Shown here in pieces: positions 1 through 5,297 of a stretch of DNA of 10,138 nucleotides (the first letter of the stretch is position 1; each line of letters starts with the position of its first letter). Under the pieces are notes generated by a model. The model had not been told where the DNA came from. It ran no database searches and saw only the letters and a program-made list of their open reading frames with translations. Source of the stretch: CAYPZL01 sp964415045 (lineage in GTDB: Bacteria; Planctomycetota; Phycisphaerae; Sedimentisphaerales; Anaerobacaceae); NCBI GenBank assembly GCA_964415045.1, contig CAYPZL010000193.1:1-10138 (forward strand), given 5' to 3'. Made by a program: the position numbers and the translations under genes.

Positions 1-39
1 CAATGGACGACCTACTGGCCCAAAGCCAACGTGCCCTAA
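1..39 (+). CDS. Possible C-terminal tail of an upstream gene (partial)
   Basis: Frame 1 reads QWTTYWPKANVP and then TAA at 37-39. The aromatic-rich tail looks protein-like, and a promoter-like site starts about 40 bases after the stop, which fits a gene ending here. Twelve codons cannot identify a family. A competing reading is frame 3, which opens with ATG at 3 and runs to 263. Its first 25 residues (MDDLLAQSQRALKSAQTRKK and on) look plausible but the rest does not, and its ribosome-binding site would lie outside the window. Only one of the two can be right, and neither is secure. Confidence 0.3.
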   Translation, partial: QWTTYWPKANVP

Positions 40-352
40 AATCTGCACAGACACGCAAAAAACCTGCGAAAAAAAATAGTTTGACAGTCGCCGTTGCTGC
101 GGTGACAATGGTTTCGGGTATGGCGTCTGTTGCGCGACGCCGGCAGGAAGTCCACCTTGCAGGTTGGAGAACGGACTTTGTTACGGCCCGACAGCTTGCA
201 TCCAAAACCAACGGTTGCCCGCGCCGGCGTTTGGGGCTTGGCTGCGGACGTCAAAATGGATGAGAATACGGGCAACAACGCGCTGTCGGGGCCCGCGGGG
301 TAAGGTAAACAAAGTCGCCACGGATCGAGTTTTCGCGGGAGGATAGGCAAGG
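40..352 (+). other. Gene-poor leader region
   Basis: No convincing coding frame was found on either strand: the translated frames are rich in R, P, S and G and break often. Besides the promoter-like site it holds a 6-bp hairpin (GGCGTC at 122-127, GACGCC at 136-141) just downstream of the predicted start site. I recognise no riboswitch class here. It may be untranslated leader for the small ORF at 353 and the HEAT-repeat gene. Confidence 0.3.
81..109 (+). promoter_or_regulatory. Promoter-like site upstream of the long leader
   Basis: A perfect TTGACA at 81-86 is followed by a 17-base spacer and GACAAT at 104-109 (4 of 6 to TATAAT). Transcription would start near 116 and run toward the small ORF at 353 and the HEAT-repeat gene at 541, giving a leader of more than 200 bases. 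Only the sequence match supports it. Bacteria outside the Proteobacteria may use somewhat different consensus boxes. Confidence 0.35.
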
Positions 353-544
353 ATGCTGACGTCCGAGCACGGAATCAGTGGGGGTAGACCATCAACCGTT
401 GGTTCGTCGCAGGCATGTCTGTTCCCTCGGGGAACGATGAAATCCGGAGATCGCAAGTTCTCTTCTCTCCAGGGGGGCTGGTCGATGACTGACTTTGGCA
501 GTGTGGACGCGCGTGCCGATAGATACAGGGAGGTGGCTATATGA
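353..544 (+). CDS. Small ORF overlapping the HEAT-repeat gene start (hypothetical)
   Basis: This is a 63-residue ORF with no recognisable domain, signal peptide or membrane segment. It is rich in glycine and serine, which argues against a conserved fold. Two things argue for translation. A good Shine-Dalgarno stretch (GGGAGGA at 337-343) lies 9 bases before the ATG. The stop codon TGA at 542-544 overlaps the ATG of the next gene as ATGA, the usual geometry of translational coupling. It could be a leader peptide controlling the HEAT-repeat gene, or a chance ORF. The HEAT-repeat gene has its own good ribosome-binding site inside this ORF, so coupling is not required. Confidence 0.3.
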   Translation: MLTSEHGISGGRPSTVGSSQACLFPRGTMKSGDRKFSSLQGGWSMTDFGSVDARADRYREVAI

Positions 545-1011
545 AGCTGGAGAAAAGAACGCCGTCAGGCAGAGAAAAGGACGAGGCCTCCGTGAAGCTT
601 CTGGCGAAATTGCGCGAGCAATTGTATTCGTCGAATGTTTCCACGGTGCGTCAGAGTGCCTTCAACCTGTCCTGGATGCAGGAGGATGGACTGGAGATTC
701 TGGAAGAGGCGTTGTTCAGCAATTCGTCGCGAAGAACGAAGGGGGCCGCCACCTACGGCCTGAGAAAGATGCGGGGGAGAATGCGAGGGAAGGCCGAACA
801 GATCCTGGTCGAAGGCCTGAGCCATCCCGATAAAGCCACCGCCGATATCTGTCGCAATGCCCTGGTCGTGCTCAAGAGAGGCAAGGGCGCCGGCAAGCGC
901 AGTTTTCGGCCCAAAGACAAACCGGGGAAATTCGCGATCAAGGAAGTCCGTCAGGGCAAGTACAAAAAGCGCGGCAAGAAACCGGACGACCGTTTGTCTC
1001 GCAGACGATAA
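541..1011 (+). CDS. Small HEAT-repeat protein with basic C-terminal tail
   Basis: The product is 156 residues. Residues 16-112 form amphipathic helices with the period of HEAT or Armadillo-type repeats (VRQSAFNLSWM, TKGAATYGLRKM and ATADICRNALVVL mark successive helices). The last ~40 residues (115-156) are dominated by Lys and Arg and end in SRRR, which suggests contact with nucleic acid or another acidic partner. HEAT repeats are protein-binding scaffolds, so a specific role cannot be assigned. There is no signal peptide, so it is probably cytoplasmic. The ATG at 541 is set by GGGAGGTGG at 528-536, with 7 bases after GGAGG. A short GC hairpin (GCCGG-CTT-CCGGC) follows the stop but has no T-run, so it is a poor terminator. 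It stands apart from the protease gene, which has its own promoter. Confidence 0.75.
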   Translation: MKLEKRTPSGREKDEASVKLLAKLREQLYSSNVSTVRQSAFNLSWMQEDGLEILEEALFSNSSRRTKGAATYGLRKMRGRMRGKAEQILVEGLSHPDKATADICRNALVVLKRGKGAGKRSFRPKDKPGKFAIKEVRQGKYKKRGKKPDDRLSRRR

Positions 1012-1091
1012 GGCCGGCTTCCGGCTCCACTGTGTTCCGCCCATCCTCACCCATCCCGGTTCGCGATTTCTCTTGGCCCGCTTTGTCCCTA

Positions 1092-1120
1092 TCGCCAGAA
1101 AGACCCGCCTGACGTATAAT
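1092..1120 (+). promoter_or_regulatory. Promoter of the S1C protease gene
   Basis: TATAAT at 1115-1120 is a perfect -10 box, preceded at 17 bases by TCGCCA at 1092-1097 (4 of 6 to TTGACA). Transcription would start near 1127, leaving a leader of about 90 bases before the ATG at 1219. This makes the protease gene independent of the HEAT-repeat gene. Confidence 0.55.
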
Positions 1121-1218
1121 GAATGGACAGCCCGTCCCGCTGATCGCGCAGGACCAGTGAGGCCGTGGCAAAAAACCGGAGTTCGACCAACAGGTTCTTG
1201 ATGGAGGTCTGGTTTGCT

Positions 1219-2619
1219 ATGAATGAGTCGCGGTGGTTGCTTCCAGCGTGCGTGCTGATGTCTGTCGGGTTTGCCGGCGTCCTCCGAGGCGAAGAGAAAA
1301 CGCCTTTCAATCGCGAAACGCCGGTGGTTAGGGTCTATCGACAAACGCACAAGACCGTGGTGAACATCTCCGGCCAGCGTACGGTCGCACGGCGCATCTG
1401 GCCCGATTTCGACCTCGACTTGTGGGGACCGAGGTTTCAGCAGGAGGTCTCCGTTCTGGGATCGGGTTTCGTCGTGCATGAGGACGGCTTCATCGTCACC
1501 AATGCCCACGTCGCCGAGAACGCCAAACGGATCAAGGCCGTGTTCAGCGACGGCCGCGAATTTCAGGCAAACATCATCAGCATCGATGCCACCAGAGATC
1601 TGGCGGTCCTGGCTATCGACGCCAAAGAGAAGCTGCCGTTCGTCGAACTGGGCAGCAGCAGCGATTTGATGATCGGGGAAACCGCCATCGCCATCGGCAA
1701 CCCGTACGGTTACGCCAATACCGTTACCAGCGGCGTCATCAGTGCCGTGGGACGTGACATCCAGGTGGCCGAAGGATACTGGCTGCGCGGGTTGATCCAG
1801 ACCGATGCGCCGATCAACCCGGGGAACAGCGGCGGCCCACTTCTGAACATCAACGGGCAACTCATCGGCATCAATACGGCCATTCGGCCCGAGGCACAGA
1901 ACATCGGCTTTGCCATCCCCGTCGACGCGCTGGTGGACAACTTGAGCCACATGCTCATGCCGGAGGAGCTGCGGCGGGTCCGTCTGGGACTGACGGTGGG
2001 ACGCATGAAAACGGCGGGCCCGTTCCGGGGGCTGGTCATCGACGCCGTCAGCAAGGGCAGTCCGGCCGAGGAAAAGGGGCTGGCCCGGAACGATCTCATT
2101 ATCCAGGCCGATGAGCACAAGCTGCAAAGCGTCATTGATTTCTACGTCAGGCTGATGCACAAAGAGGTGGGAGAGCCCATTCGTCTGCGCTGCGTGAGGC
2201 CCGGGGAAAAGAATCCCCAGGTCCGCGTCGTGGAGCTCGCCATGCTGCCCCGTCCCCTGCCCGATGGACGCCTGCTGGCCCGGCGGTATTTTCAGATGAC
2301 CGTCTCCGAGCTGACCGCCGACGTGGCGCGCCGGTTCAACTTCCAGGGCGCCTATCCCATTCTCATCATCACGGACGTCGATCCGAAAGGCGTCGCCGCG
2401 CAAGCGGGAATACAGAGCGGAGATCTCGTTTTGCAGATCGACGGCGCCGGCGTGCAGAACCTGCGGGAGCTCTCGCTGAAAATGGAGAAAATCTCCGCTG
2501 GCGATATCGTGGAGCTGCAAATACTTCGTATCAGCCTGGGAGTCTTCGGACAGATCGAACGTCGCTTCGTCGTGCCCCTGAAGGCCCGCGCGCAAAGGGG
2601 CACGCGCTATGCGCTCTGA
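1219..2619 (+). CDS. HtrA/Deg-like S1C serine protease with two PDZ domains
   Basis: The 466-residue product is an exported trypsin-fold protease of the DegP/DegQ/HtrA group, which degrades or refolds damaged envelope proteins. Residues 1-25 look like a Sec signal peptide. The triad is complete: His97 in TNAHVAE, Asp127 in ATRDLAVL and Ser204 in NPGNSGGPL. PDZ1 covers about 254-345 (carrying RGLVIDAVSKGSPAEEKGL) and PDZ2 about 355-455 (carrying ITDVDPKGVAAQAGIQSGD); PDZ domains bind substrate C-termini and gate activity. Length and order match DegP/DegQ. I chose ATG 1219 because GGAGG at 1203-1207 lies 11 bases upstream and the signal peptide starts there; ATGs at 1165 and 1201 in the same frame would add a non-signal extension. 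No adjacent two-component system or sigma-E-type regulator is seen, so the inducing stress is unknown. Membership of S1C is secure; assignment to DegP, DegQ or DegS is not. Confidence 0.95.
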   Translation: MNESRWLLPACVLMSVGFAGVLRGEEKTPFNRETPVVRVYRQTHKTVVNISGQRTVARRIWPDFDLDLWGPRFQQEVSVLGSGFVVHEDGFIVTNAHVAENAKRIKAVFSDGREFQANIISIDATRDLAVLAIDAKEKLPFVELGSSSDLMIGETAIAIGNPYGYANTVTSGVISAVGRDIQVAEGYWLRGLIQTDAPINPGNSGGPLLNINGQLIGINTAIRPEAQNIGFAIPVDALVDNLSHMLMPEELRRVRLGLTVGRMKTAGPFRGLVIDAVSKGSPAEEKGLARNDLIIQADEHKLQSVIDFYVRLMHKEVGEPIRLRCVRPGEKNPQVRVVELAMLPRPLPDGRLLARRYFQMTVSELTADVARRFNFQGAYPILIITDVDPKGVAAQAGIQSGDLVLQIDGAGVQNLRELSLKMEKISAGDIVELQILRISLGVFGQIERRFVVPLKARAQRGTRYAL

Positions 2620-2646
2620 CGCCCCCATCGCCGCGGGCGGCGAACG

Positions 2647-2678
2647 CGGAGATTTTCTGAGGTTCCGGCGATTTTCTG
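2647..2678 (+). repeat. Tandem 13-bp direct repeat beside a -35 box (candidate operator)
   Basis: CGGAGATTTTCTG at 2647-2659 and CGGCGATTTTCTG at 2666-2678 match at 12 of 13 positions and are 19 bases apart, close to two helical turns. The second copy ends one base before TTGACA at 2680. Two same-face copies next to a -35 box are the usual layout of an activator site or of a dimeric regulator's half-sites. The regulator is unknown and no regulator gene is adjacent. Confidence 0.5.
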
Positions 2679-2679
2679 C

Positions 2680-2708
2680 TTGACATTTCGCGCGGGAAGC
2701 GTTATCAG
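2680..2708 (+). promoter_or_regulatory. Promoter driving the structured leader region
   Basis: TTGACA at 2680-2685 (6 of 6) is followed by a 17-base spacer and TATCAG at 2703-2708 (matches TAT at the start of TATAAT, 4 of 6). It points rightward into a stretch with no recognisable gene. The tandem 13-bp repeat abuts it on the upstream side. Confidence 0.5.
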
Positions 2709-2724
2709 GTAAAGGCGTAATGGC

Positions 2725-2746
2725 GGTCCCTCATAGGAGGAGGGCC
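2725..2746 (+). promoter_or_regulatory. Hairpin presenting a Shine-Dalgarno sequence in its loop
   Basis: GGTCCCTC at 2725-2732 pairs with GAGGGCC at 2740-2746 to give 7 base pairs, with one bulged T at 2727. The loop ATAGGAG and the first stem base together carry a perfect AGGAGG at 2735-2740, and the ATG of the small ORF follows the stem directly at 2747. This could tune initiation of that ORF. The pairing is seen in the sequence; regulation is inference. Confidence 0.4.
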
Positions 2747-2866
2747 ATGCCGAAAGCCACCACAGGGGCGGTGGTCTTATCACGGATGCAGGTGCGTTCG
2801 GAGTTCGCACTTGGTAACGGTTTGCGGGCGCCTTTGGCGCACGTGGAAACCGGCACAAGGAGGTAG
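2747..2866 (+). CDS. Small ORF, possible leader peptide (39 residues)
   Basis: This ORF runs from ATG 2747 to TAG 2864-2866 and encodes MPKATTGAVVLSRMQVRSEF and 19 more residues ending in ETGTRR. AGGAGG at 2735-2740 lies 6 bases before the ATG, and a TTGACA promoter lies just upstream, so the initiation signals are among the best in the window. The peptide has no known motif, no signal sequence and no run of one amino acid typical of attenuation leaders. Its last codons contain the Shine-Dalgarno sequence of the next ORF, whose GTG starts 2 bases after this stop. It may be a leader peptide, or the whole stretch may be a non-coding RNA in which these signals have another meaning. Confidence 0.35.
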   Translation: MPKATTGAVVLSRMQVRSEFALGNGLRAPLAHVETGTRR

Positions 2867-2893
2867 GAGTGTCTTTACGGAGGATGCGTAAAG
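2757..2893 (+). ncRNA. Chain of short hairpins (candidate structured leader or small RNA)
   Basis: Four hairpins follow one another. CCACC/GGTGG pairs at 2757-2761 with 2770-2774. AGGTGCG/CGCACTT pairs at 2790-2796 with 2806-2812 (one G-T). A two-tier hairpin at 2818-2852 has an outer CGGTTT/AAACCG stem and an inner GCGCC-TTT-GGCGC stem. CTTTACG/CGTAAAG pairs at 2873-2879 with 2887-2893. They lie directly downstream of the promoter at 2680. I recognise no named RNA family. In GC-rich DNA, 5-bp stems arise often by chance; the perfect 6- and 7-bp stems and their close succession are what make this worth listing. Confidence 0.35.
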
Positions 2894-3459
2894 GAGTGCG
2901 TGCGGCGCCCGGCGAGGATCGCCCAGGGACGCCGGCTGTTCCGTCACACCCGGAGGCGGCCGCACCAACGAGATCCCATGCCTCGCACACGCCGCCTGTG
3001 CGCCCGGAGAGCGCGGATTCACAGCTCCAGCAGCAGGCCGCTTCGCTGTGCAGGGAACACATTCATCTTGTCCTTGCCCGGATTCTCCAGCACGAACCAG
3101 GCGGTCGACCGAATCCCGCGTCGTTGCACGGGGCCAGCCCCGACGGTGCGGCCGCCGTATCAGAATCCGCGCGCCCGCGTCACCTTGTGAGCGCTGTCCC
3201 ACACTCGCCTTCCAAGCACAGCTCTTCGGCAGCGGGCCGAGAAACCGGGTGTCCGGACAGCAACGCGCGCTTCCGCTGGGACGCAACCGTTCATCGGGAT
3301 ACTGCTGTGATCATGGACGAAAGGAGCAGGAAGGACGCAAGGCCAATAGGCCGCACGACGTACGAGCGGCCGTTCCGGCTCCCCCAACACAGTCAACATC
3401 TTCCGTTTCCGTTTTCTCACACTCGCGTCGAAGTGGGTCGACCAGTCATGGAGGGCTGA
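2869..3459 (+). CDS. Doubtful 196-residue ORF with strong initiation signals
   Basis: A GTG start at 2869 has AAGGAGG at 2857-2863, 5 bases upstream, and sits 2 bases after the stop of the small ORF, so coupled translation is possible. A perfect 14-bp hairpin begins 16 bases after the stop at 3459. Against it, the product is rich in Ser, Ala, Pro, Arg and His and lacks hydrophobic-core patterning, signal peptide and known motifs. That is typical of a non-coding frame in GC-rich DNA. A coding-like stretch on the opposite strand (3019-3129) also conflicts with it. I list it for its surroundings, and consider it more likely non-coding than real. Confidence 0.22.
   Translation: MSLRRMRKGVRAAPGEDRPGTPAVPSHPEAAAPTRSHASHTPPVRPESADSQLQQQAASLCREHIHLVLARILQHEPGGRPNPASLHGASPDGAAAVSESARPRHLVSAVPHSPSKHSSSAAGRETGCPDSNARFRWDATVHRDTAVIMDERSRKDARPIGRTTYERPFRLPQHSQHLPFPFSHTRVEVGRPVMEG
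3019..3129 (-). pseudogene. Coding-like fragment on the minus strand
   Basis: From GTG at 3127-3129 to TGA at 3019-3021, the minus strand encodes 36 residues including WFVLENPGKDKMNVFP and ending GLLLEL. The residues and codons (CTG, GTG, GAG, GGC, AAG dominate) look like a genuine protein, unlike every other frame nearby. An in-frame stop lies about 10 codons upstream of the GTG and no good ribosome-binding site precedes it, so this may be the end of a decayed gene. I do not recognise the family. Confidence 0.25.
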
Positions 3460-3785
3460 ATGGCTCATGGAGATTGGCACCAAGGGAGCCAACCCACTCC
3501 CTTGGTGCCACATTTGGCCCCCATGGCCGGGAGAAAGGAGGTGCAGGGCGTAAGGATCCATGTCTGACTGTCGCGCAGGCGACGCGTATTTCAGGCTTCT
3601 GCCATACCCGCGCCGGAGACGGCCCGGTGCAGTCGTTCCGGGCGCCAAGGTGCCCCGGCCGATCTCACGGGCCTGTGGGCAAGGCGGGGCGCAGAGGCCG
3701 GAGGATGTGCCACAAATGGTGGTGCGGCCTGGTAAGCCAAAACTGACTTTTATGGATTGAAGGTCAGATTGTGAAAGGAATGAAA
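3130..3785 (+). other. Region without a convincing gene
   Basis: Translated frames on both strands look random. The longest (3160-3648 on the minus strand, 3560-3760 on the plus strand) show no domain, and their starts lack well-placed ribosome-binding sites; AAGGAGG near 3535 lies too far (about 18 bases) from the ATG at 3560. The region does contain many GC hairpins, such as GGGCGCC-AA-GGTGCCC between 3640 and 3660 and the perfect 14-bp hairpin listed separately. The last part is probably the leader of the secreted-protein gene at 3786. Confidence 0.3.
3475..3510. repeat. Perfect 14-bp inverted repeat with 8-base loop
   Basis: TGGCACCAAGGGAG at 3475-3488 is exactly complementary to CTCCCTTGGTGCCA at 3497-3510, with CCAACCCA between them. 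The downstream bases CATTTGG do not form a proper T-run, and the upstream bases give no T-run for the other strand either. It is therefore not a textbook intrinsic terminator. It starts 16 bases after the stop of the doubtful ORF at 2869-3459. It could be a terminator used with a factor, an RNA 3-prime stabiliser or a protein-binding palindrome. Confidence 0.75.
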
Positions 3786-4241
3786 ATGTCCAGAGGCAGA
3801 TTAGCGATTGTGGGGTGTGTCCTTCTGGCGGCGGTGGCCGCTCAGGCAGGCGAGATCAAGGTCCATAACTGGCCGGTTCAGTATCGTTACGTGCCGCAGG
3901 AAGTCACAACCATCGGCGTCGTGATGGATGTGGGTTTCTGGATCGAGATCATCAACCAGGACGACGTGATCAAACTGGAGCAGGTGAGCATTCAGAAGTA
4001 CGAAGGATGCCTCGATCTCCAGGTGAAGTGCAATTTCAATTTGACGTTTACCTGTGAGATCGTACCGACCGGGACGATACCCGGCACGTATTCGTGCGCG
4101 TTCCTGAATTCCGACATAGACGCACCGGGCGGAGTCACCACGCTTTGTGCGAGGCTCGAGGACGCCAACATCGGCAGCGTGCCCGGCGGCAGCGTGGACG
4201 TCCACGTTGCTTCCATTGTCGTCAGCGTCGTGCCGCGGTAA
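3786..4241 (+). CDS. Small secreted protein of unknown function
   Basis: The 151-residue product starts with a clear Sec signal peptide: a basic start (MSRGR), a hydrophobic core (LAIVGCVLLAAVAA) and a likely cut after AQA near residue 21. The mature part is about 130 residues with alternating hydrophobic positions typical of a beta-sandwich, and four cysteines (in EGCLDL, VKCNFN, FTCEIV and YSCAFL) followed by a fifth in TLCARL. Disulfide bonds in the periplasm are plausible. I recognise no family. ATG 3786 is chosen because GGA at 3777-3779 lies 6 bases upstream; the GTG at 3771 and ATG at 3780 in the same frame lack this spacing. It is a single-gene unit with terminator-like hairpins downstream. 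Confidence 0.7.
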   Translation: MSRGRLAIVGCVLLAAVAAQAGEIKVHNWPVQYRYVPQEVTTIGVVMDVGFWIEIINQDDVIKLEQVSIQKYEGCLDLQVKCNFNLTFTCEIVPTGTIPGTYSCAFLNSDIDAPGGVTTLCARLEDANIGSVPGGSVDVHVASIVVSVVPR

Positions 4242-4422
4242 CGGTCGCGGCTTTTGCGGGTCCAGGCCCGCTCTTGCGAAGGCACGGGCTTGCGGCCCGG
4301 AACGTCGACCGCCGGTGCATAAAAGGGGCTCTCGCACCACATCACGACAGAGCGAGGGGATCGACGCGGGGATCGCCCGATAGTACGTGGGCGTTGCCTC
4401 GCTGCGAAAGGTCGTTCGCGCG

Positions 4423-4451
4423 AAGGACGGACCGCCGGAGTCCGTCCTTTT
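4423..4451 (+). terminator. Intrinsic terminator between convergent genes
   Basis: AAGGACGGAC at 4423-4432 pairs perfectly with GTCCGTCCTT at 4440-4449 around a 7-base loop, and the T-stretch (TTTT, 4448-4451) follows on the plus strand. It lies about 180 bases after the secreted-protein gene. The same stem read leftward is followed only by TTCG, so it would act less well for the minus-strand gene ending at 4497. Confidence 0.6.
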
Positions 4452-4468
4452 GACTCAGGCGAATCGTT

Positions 4469-4491
4469 CGGCAGAATGCCGGGGCCTTTTT
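4469..4491 (+). terminator. Second terminator-like hairpin
   Basis: CGGCA-GAA-TGCCG at 4469-4481 is followed after GGGCC by five Ts at 4487-4491. The stem is short and the gap before the T-run is 5 bases, so it is weaker than the neighbour at 4423. It may back it up. Confidence 0.3.
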
Positions 4492-4496
4492 CTGCG

Positions 4497-4973
4497 CTAT
4501 TGTCGGGAATCTTCTGCGTCGTCGCCATCGGCCTCCGGGGTCGATGGATCGACGGAGGCGCCGCCCGGTGCGTGCATCGTTGAGATATGGAAGTAGCCGT
4601 CCTCGAATGCCATATCTTTGACCGTTACGCCGCGCAGTTGCCGCTGGATCAGTCGGTTGACGTCCACAAAGAGACGGGGATACTCCCAGCGGCTTCCGTG
4701 CTCCTCCAGCCGCAGGGACTCCAGCATTTTGTCGATGAGCCAGTCAAATCGGTCCAGGACGCGGTTGGTTACGAGTTGCAGCACGACCTGTCCGTCGTCA
4801 AAACCCACGAAGCGGATACCGACCCGAAGCGACTTCACCAGCGGCCACGGCGTTCTCACCCGGATCCTGATCTCTTGCCCGTTGGTGTGAATATCGGTCA
4901 CATGATCGGGAATCAGCTCGTTGGCGCTGAGTATGTTGATCAGTTCAGCGCTCGACAAGACTATGTGTGCCAT
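4497..4973 (-). CDS. Conserved-looking soluble protein of unknown function
   Basis: The 158-residue product has no signal peptide or membrane segment. An N-terminal helix (residues 5-20) is followed by alternating strands: EIRIRVR near 34-40, SLRVGIRFVGFDDGQVVLQLV near 48-69, then a helix DRFDWLIDKMLESL near 74-87, and a C-terminal acidic tail (149-156). This reads as a compact alpha/beta domain with a disordered tail. The residue pattern is clearly that of a real protein, but I recognise no family. The ATG at 4973 has AAGGA about 9 bases upstream. A TAAGAT box about 25-30 bases further up could be a -10 element, but its -35 match is poor. It is transcribed away from the beta-barrel gene. Confidence 0.7.
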   Translation of the reverse strand: MAHIVLSSAELINILSANELIPDHVTDIHTNGQEIRIRVRTPWPLVKSLRVGIRFVGFDDGQVVLQLVTNRVLDRFDWLIDKMLESLRLEEHGSRWEYPRLFVDVNRLIQRQLRGVTVKDMAFEDGYFHISTMHAPGGASVDPSTPEADGDDAEDSRQ

Positions 4974-5017
4974 AACGTAGTATCCTTACTCATTTCAGCC
5001 CTATCTTAGCACATCGG

Positions 5018-5137
5018 CGGCAGAAATGAAGGGCAAAGGTCACTCTCGTTAGCAATCACTGATCTCCGCGCTGACCGGCGCGGCTCAAAAATCGGCCTCG
5101 TGCCATTGCTCGGACCGACACGGGGCCATTTCTGCCG
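5018..5137. repeat. Separated 11-bp inverted repeat in a divergent intergenic region
   Basis: CGGCAGAAATG at 5018-5028 and its exact complement CATTTCTGCCG at 5127-5137 lie 98 bases apart in the gap between the minus-strand gene starting at 4973 and the plus-strand gene starting at 5298. The left arm lies where the minus-strand promoter should be. The rest of the gap (4974-5297) holds no gene and no strong promoter match that I can see. Confidence 0.5.
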
Positions 5138-5297
5138 ATTCCGGGGCACAACTTCGCCGGACCTCGCGAAAAGCCGGCCACTTTGCCTGAAGTCCGCCGG
5201 ACGCCATGCCGAAGAACACTCTGGGTTGCCGGTGCTCTGAGACCATCCGGGTCGTCTCCCGAGAGAGTCTCAGCCACCCTGCGAAGAGGATTTGGCC

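Noticed and set aside
1165..1218. Longer N-terminus for the protease (ATG 1165 or 1201)
   Set aside because: The extension lies in front of a well-formed signal peptide and lacks a ribosome-binding site; GGAGG at 1203-1207 points to ATG 1219.
565..2628. 687-residue open frame on the minus strand
   Set aside because: It runs antisense through the HEAT-repeat and protease genes. Its residues (many D, H, Q, R, G) reflect the reversed codon structure of the real protease gene.
2628..2643. Terminator for the protease gene (TCGCC...GGCGA)
   Set aside because: The stem is only 5 bp and the nearest T-run is about 10 bases further on, inside the tandem repeat.
3137..3150. Group II intron or RNase P RNA in the 2.7-3.8 kb region
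   Set aside because: No domain V-like hairpin, reverse transcriptase or conserved RNase P core sequence could be found on either strand.
3303..3352. Possible c-di-GMP-I (GEMM) riboswitch because of GGACGCAAGGCC
   Set aside because: The GACGCAA-GCC element resembles the aptamer, but the upstream GGCAAACC element and the downstream GGTAG tract are absent, so the core cannot form.
2869..3459. Treating the 196-residue ORF as a confident gene
   Set aside because: Its start signals are good, but the residue composition is random-like and a better coding-like stretch lies on the opposite strand. It is kept only as a low-confidence entry.
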